A stretch of 13,982 nucleotides of DNA from UM-FILTER-37-12 sp964344965 (GTDB lineage: Bacteria; Patescibacteriota; Patescibacteriia; Magasanikbacterales; UBA922), in assembly GCA_964344965.1 (NCBI GenBank), contig CAYFPJ010000023.1, forward strand, positions 1-13,982. Direction: 5' to 3'. A program made the translations under genes and the position numbers. The notes beneath the pieces were generated by a model. The model was not told the origin of the DNA, did not search any database, and saw only the letters and a list, made by a program, of their open reading frames with translations. Below are positions 12,150-13,982 of the stretch, one piece after another; positions within the stretch are counted from its first letter, which is position 1, and every line of letters starts with the position of its first letter.

Positions 12150-12231
12150 TGTCATTCTGAATTTATTTCAGAATCTTTCTAAAGAAAAGGGATCCTACTG
12201 TCACAGACCCTGAATCAAGTTCAGGATGACA
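12150..12231. mobile_element. MITE-like element with TGTCATTCTGA/TCAGGATGACA ends
   Basis: The ends TGTCATTCTGA (12150-12160) and TCAGGATGACA (12221-12231) match as inverted repeats with one mismatch. Each end holds a small hairpin: CTGAA-TTTAT-TTCAG on the left and CTGAA-TCAAG-TTCAG on the right. There is no coding capacity. The termini are of the same class as those of the element at 6465-6567. It lies in the divergent gap between the RNA methyltransferase and recombinase genes. Confidence 0.8.
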
Positions 12232-12241
12232 TAGTGATCTT

Positions 12242-12274
12242 TTCGTACATTTCGAAATGTTCGTACTTTCGTAC
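12242..12274. repeat. TTCGTAC repeats and palindrome ahead of the recombinase gene
   Basis: TTCGTAC occurs at 12242-12248, 12260-12266 and 12268-12274, and ACATTTCGAAATGT (12247-12260) is a perfect 14-bp palindrome between them. The cluster ends 9 bases before the preferred start of the recombinase. It could be a recombinase or regulator binding site, or simply repeat sequence. Confidence 0.55.
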
Positions 12275-12283
12275 ATAAAAATT

Positions 12284-13249
12284 ATGCCAAAATCCTTAAA
12301 CAAACTACTAATTGAATTCCTCGAACATCTCGAGATAGAAAAAAACCGTAGTGACAAAACTGTCCAGAACTACGATTTTTATTTACGTCGTTTTCTTGAT
12401 TGGATAGGAGACAAGAAATCCCCTAGTGCTATTACTGGCGAACAAGTCCGTAAGTATAGACTATGGCTTAACAGATTGATCGATGTTCACGGGGAACCAT
12501 TGAAAAAAAATACTCAAAACTACCATCTCATAGCTCTCAGGTCATTTCTCAAATATTTAGCCAAACGTGATATCAAAACTCTAGCTCCAGAAAAGATAGA
12601 GCTAATGAAAATGCCCGATCGGGAGGTTAGTTTCCTGGAAGGCAGTGACTTGAACAGGATGCTAGAAGCTCCGTTGGAAAAAATAAAAAATAAAAGTGGT
12701 AATAAAAAATCTGGCCCAACTATCCTCATAGCTTATCGTGACAAAGCAATTTTGGAATTATTTTTTTCTACTGGATTGCGTGTCTCTGAGTTGGTCAAGT
12801 TAAAAAAAGAAAATATTAATTTAAAAAAAGATGAATTTACAATTACTGGTAAGGGAAGAAAAACAAGAGTAGTCTTTTTGTCTGAACAAGCCAGGCACTG
12901 GATCAAGAAATACTTAGATATTAGAAAAGATCTCAATCCTTTTTTGTTCGTCTCTCACGATAAGAGAACTTCAAATACAAAGTCAGAAGAAGACAGGCCA
13001 CTTACCCCTCGTTCTGTTCAACGCATAGTAGGCAAATACGCCAGGATTGCCGGGATCACCAAATCTGTCACTCCCCATACACTCCGTCACTCCTATGCTA
13101 CAGACTTACTCCAAAACGGGGCAGATATAAGGAGCGTCCAAGCCATGCTTGGCCATTCTTCAATCACTACCACTCAAATCTATACTCATGTCACCGACAA
13201 AGAATTACGAAATATTCATAAAAAATTCCATGGGAAGAAAAGATTATAA
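12284..13249 (+). CDS. Tyrosine recombinase, XerC/XerD-like
   Basis: Tyrosine recombinases cut and rejoin DNA at paired sites. Xer proteins resolve chromosome dimers at dif, while others move elements. I prefer ATG 12284 (MPKSLNKLLIEFLEHLEIEKNRS, 321 residues); ATG 12257 is in frame but sits in the repeat cluster. Numbered from 12284, the N-terminal SAM-like core-binding domain covers about 5-95, with FLEHLEIEKNRSDKTVQNYDFYLRRFLDWI-type sequence. The catalytic domain holds Arg166 (STGLRVSEL), Lys190 (GKGRKTR), His265 and Arg268 (HTLRHSYATDLL), His291 (LGHSSITTTQIYTH) and the nucleophile Tyr300, so all active residues are present. The length fits Xer rather than phage integrases. No phage or transposon genes surround it, so a housekeeping Xer role is likely but unproven. 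It ends before a terminator. Confidence 0.93.
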   Translation: MPKSLNKLLIEFLEHLEIEKNRSDKTVQNYDFYLRRFLDWIGDKKSPSAITGEQVRKYRLWLNRLIDVHGEPLKKNTQNYHLIALRSFLKYLAKRDIKTLAPEKIELMKMPDREVSFLEGSDLNRMLEAPLEKIKNKSGNKKSGPTILIAYRDKAILELFFSTGLRVSELVKLKKENINLKKDEFTITGKGRKTRVVFLSEQARHWIKKYLDIRKDLNPFLFVSHDKRTSNTKSEEDRPLTPRSVQRIVGKYARIAGITKSVTPHTLRHSYATDLLQNGADIRSVQAMLGHSSITTTQIYTHVTDKELRNIHKKFHGKKRL

Positions 13250-13255
13250 AACTTT

Positions 13256-13284
13256 TTGTAATAATCGAACCTACATGATATAAT
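13256..13284 (+). promoter_or_regulatory. Promoter nested in the recombinase terminator
   Basis: -35 TTGTAA (13256-13261), a 17-base spacer and a consensus -10 TATAAT (13279-13284). The spacer contains the left arm of the terminator and the -10 lies in its loop. Transcription would start near 13291 in the loop, so the new transcript carries only the right arm and is not terminated. Confidence 0.6.
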
Positions 13285-13311
13285 TATTTTACATATAAAT
13301 GTAGGTTTTTT
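13268..13311 (+). terminator. Intrinsic terminator after the recombinase gene
   Basis: AACCTACAT (13268-13276) pairs with ATGTAGGTT (13299-13307), with a 22-base AT-rich loop and a T-run at 13306-13311. The T-run ends 3 bases before the next start codon. Confidence 0.75.
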
Positions 13312-13314
13312 ATT

Positions 13315-13982
13315 ATGAAATACGAAGAAAAACAACTGGCAATAAAACTCCGAAAAAGAGGAAAGAGTTATAACGAAATTTTAAAGAAAGTTAGAGTCTC
13401 AAAAGGAACACTAAGTCTTTGGCTCCGTGGTATAAAACTAACAAAAAAACAAGAGAAGGAATTATATGTTACAAGAAGACAAAAAAATGCACGTTTATTA
13501 GCGGACATGAAACAAGAAAAGAAAAAAAGGCAAATAGAAAACATAAACAAAGCAGCAAAAAAACAAATATTTAATCTTATAAAAGATAGGTTATTTTTGG
13601 CGGGCTTGATGCTTTACTGGGCTGAAGGAGATAAATCCGAGCAAGCAGAGCTTGTAAAGTTTAGTAATTCAGATCCAAAGATGATTGAGTTCATGATGAA
13701 ATGGTTTAGAAAAATATGCAAGGTTGAAGAGCAAAGATTTAGAATAGCATTACACATTCATGAACTACATAATGAGATATACTTAAAAAAATATTGGTCT
13801 CACCTCACCAATATACCCATTAAGCAGTTTCACAAAACTCAAATAAAGTCTACTTCTATAGGTCATAGAAAAAAAATGCTATATAACGGAACTTGTAGTA
13901 TCCGCATTAGTGATAAAAATCTCTTTAGAAAAATAAAGAATCCCCGGGGCAAGCCCCGGGGTATTTTGTTTTCGGGCGTTGC
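13315..13982 (+). CDS. Helix-turn-helix protein with a LAGLIDADG-like motif, 3' end cut by window
   Basis: 222 residues are visible and the frame is still open at the window edge. The N-terminus is a helix-turn-helix (about 4-40: AIKLRKRGKSYNEILKKVRVSKGTLSLWLRGI), of the kind seen in resolvases and transposase-associated proteins. A basic helical linker follows (about 42-90). The core begins FLAGLMLYWAEGDKS (94-108), which resembles the first helix of LAGLIDADG proteins, then FSNSDPKMIEFMMKWFRKIC (116-135) and RIALHIHELHNEI (143-155), and a basic SIGHRKKMLYNGTCSIRIS segment (181-199). I recall similar proteins in CPR genomes, annotated only as hypothetical or HTH. Homing endonuclease relatives and WhiA-like regulators combine these two parts, but activity here is inference. 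The last visible residues (NPRGKPRG, 209-216) come from a GC palindrome, so the true C-terminus may be repeat-derived. Confidence 0.75.
   Translation, partial: MKYEEKQLAIKLRKRGKSYNEILKKVRVSKGTLSLWLRGIKLTKKQEKELYVTRRQKNARLLADMKQEKKKRQIENINKAAKKQIFNLIKDRLFLAGLMLYWAEGDKSEQAELVKFSNSDPKMIEFMMKWFRKICKVEEQRFRIALHIHELHNEIYLKKYWSHLTNIPIKQFHKTQIKSTSIGHRKKMLYNGTCSIRISDKNLFRKIKNPRGKPRGILFSGV
13942..13961. repeat. GC-rich palindrome at the end of the last gene
   Basis: CCCCGGGGC (13942-13950) and GCCCCGGGG (13953-13961) form 9-bp arms with a 2-base loop, in otherwise AT-rich DNA. It is read in frame as NPRGKPRG by the last gene and is followed by TATTTTGTTTTC. It resembles dispersed CCCGGGG-type hairpins that I associate with CPR intergenic DNA. 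Confidence 0.8.

Noticed and set aside
12242..12274. dif site for the Xer-like recombinase
   Set aside because: The palindrome has no 6-8 base central spacer between 11-base arms, and it does not resemble the dif sequences I know.

Overview
The window looks like a chromosomal segment of a Candidate Phyla Radiation (Patescibacteria) bacterium or a close relative. This is inferred from the gene content, the AT-rich DNA, and starts that mostly lack a Shine-Dalgarno sequence and sit behind A-rich leaders ending AAAATATG or similar. Many short repeats also fill gaps and run into genes. UGA is an ordinary stop here (ileS, the 10006-10716 gene and the sugar-kinase gene all end in TGA), so this is not a UGA-recoding lineage such as Gracilibacteria or SR1. 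No rRNA, tRNA, CRISPR array or transposase gene was seen.

Layout. On the minus strand, 62-4078 holds an unknown 169-residue protein gene, then a promoter and a T-box riboswitch, then ileS (type 2, eukaryote-like isoleucyl-tRNA synthetase) with a small acidic protein gene coupled behind it. On the plus strand, 4235-6455 holds rpiB, rpe and a thioredoxin-reductase-like gene, apparently one unit closed by a strong terminator at 6599-6630. A new promoter then serves two adjacent, related three-helix membrane proteins (6671-7223) and possibly a PfkB sugar kinase (7290-8261), closed by the terminator at 8408-8438. A near-consensus promoter drives a lone ATP-grasp enzyme (8507-9877). It converges on a minus-strand group: a TrmH-type RNA methyltransferase, a PolB-like DEDDy exonuclease and an unknown helical protein. 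The last part holds a plus-strand tyrosine recombinase and a helix-turn-helix protein with a LAGLIDADG-like motif that runs off the window end.

How the parts work together. rpiB and rpe are adjacent steps of the non-oxidative pentose phosphate pathway, and the nearby PfkB kinase fits sugar or nucleoside salvage. ileS is controlled by isoleucyl-tRNA charging through the T-box. That T-box has the architecture I recall for actinobacterial ileS leaders (ultrashort Stem I with the AUC specifier in a hairpin loop), yet it ends in an intrinsic terminator, which implies transcriptional attenuation.

The most unusual features are this T-box plus type 2 ileS unit, and the repeats that enter coding sequence. 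ileS carries two heptamer arrays and two palindromes in frame, trmH carries a heptamer array, and the last gene ends in a GC-rich palindrome. Two MITE-like elements with TGTCATYCTGA ends lie between genes. All database comparisons are from memory and need checking.
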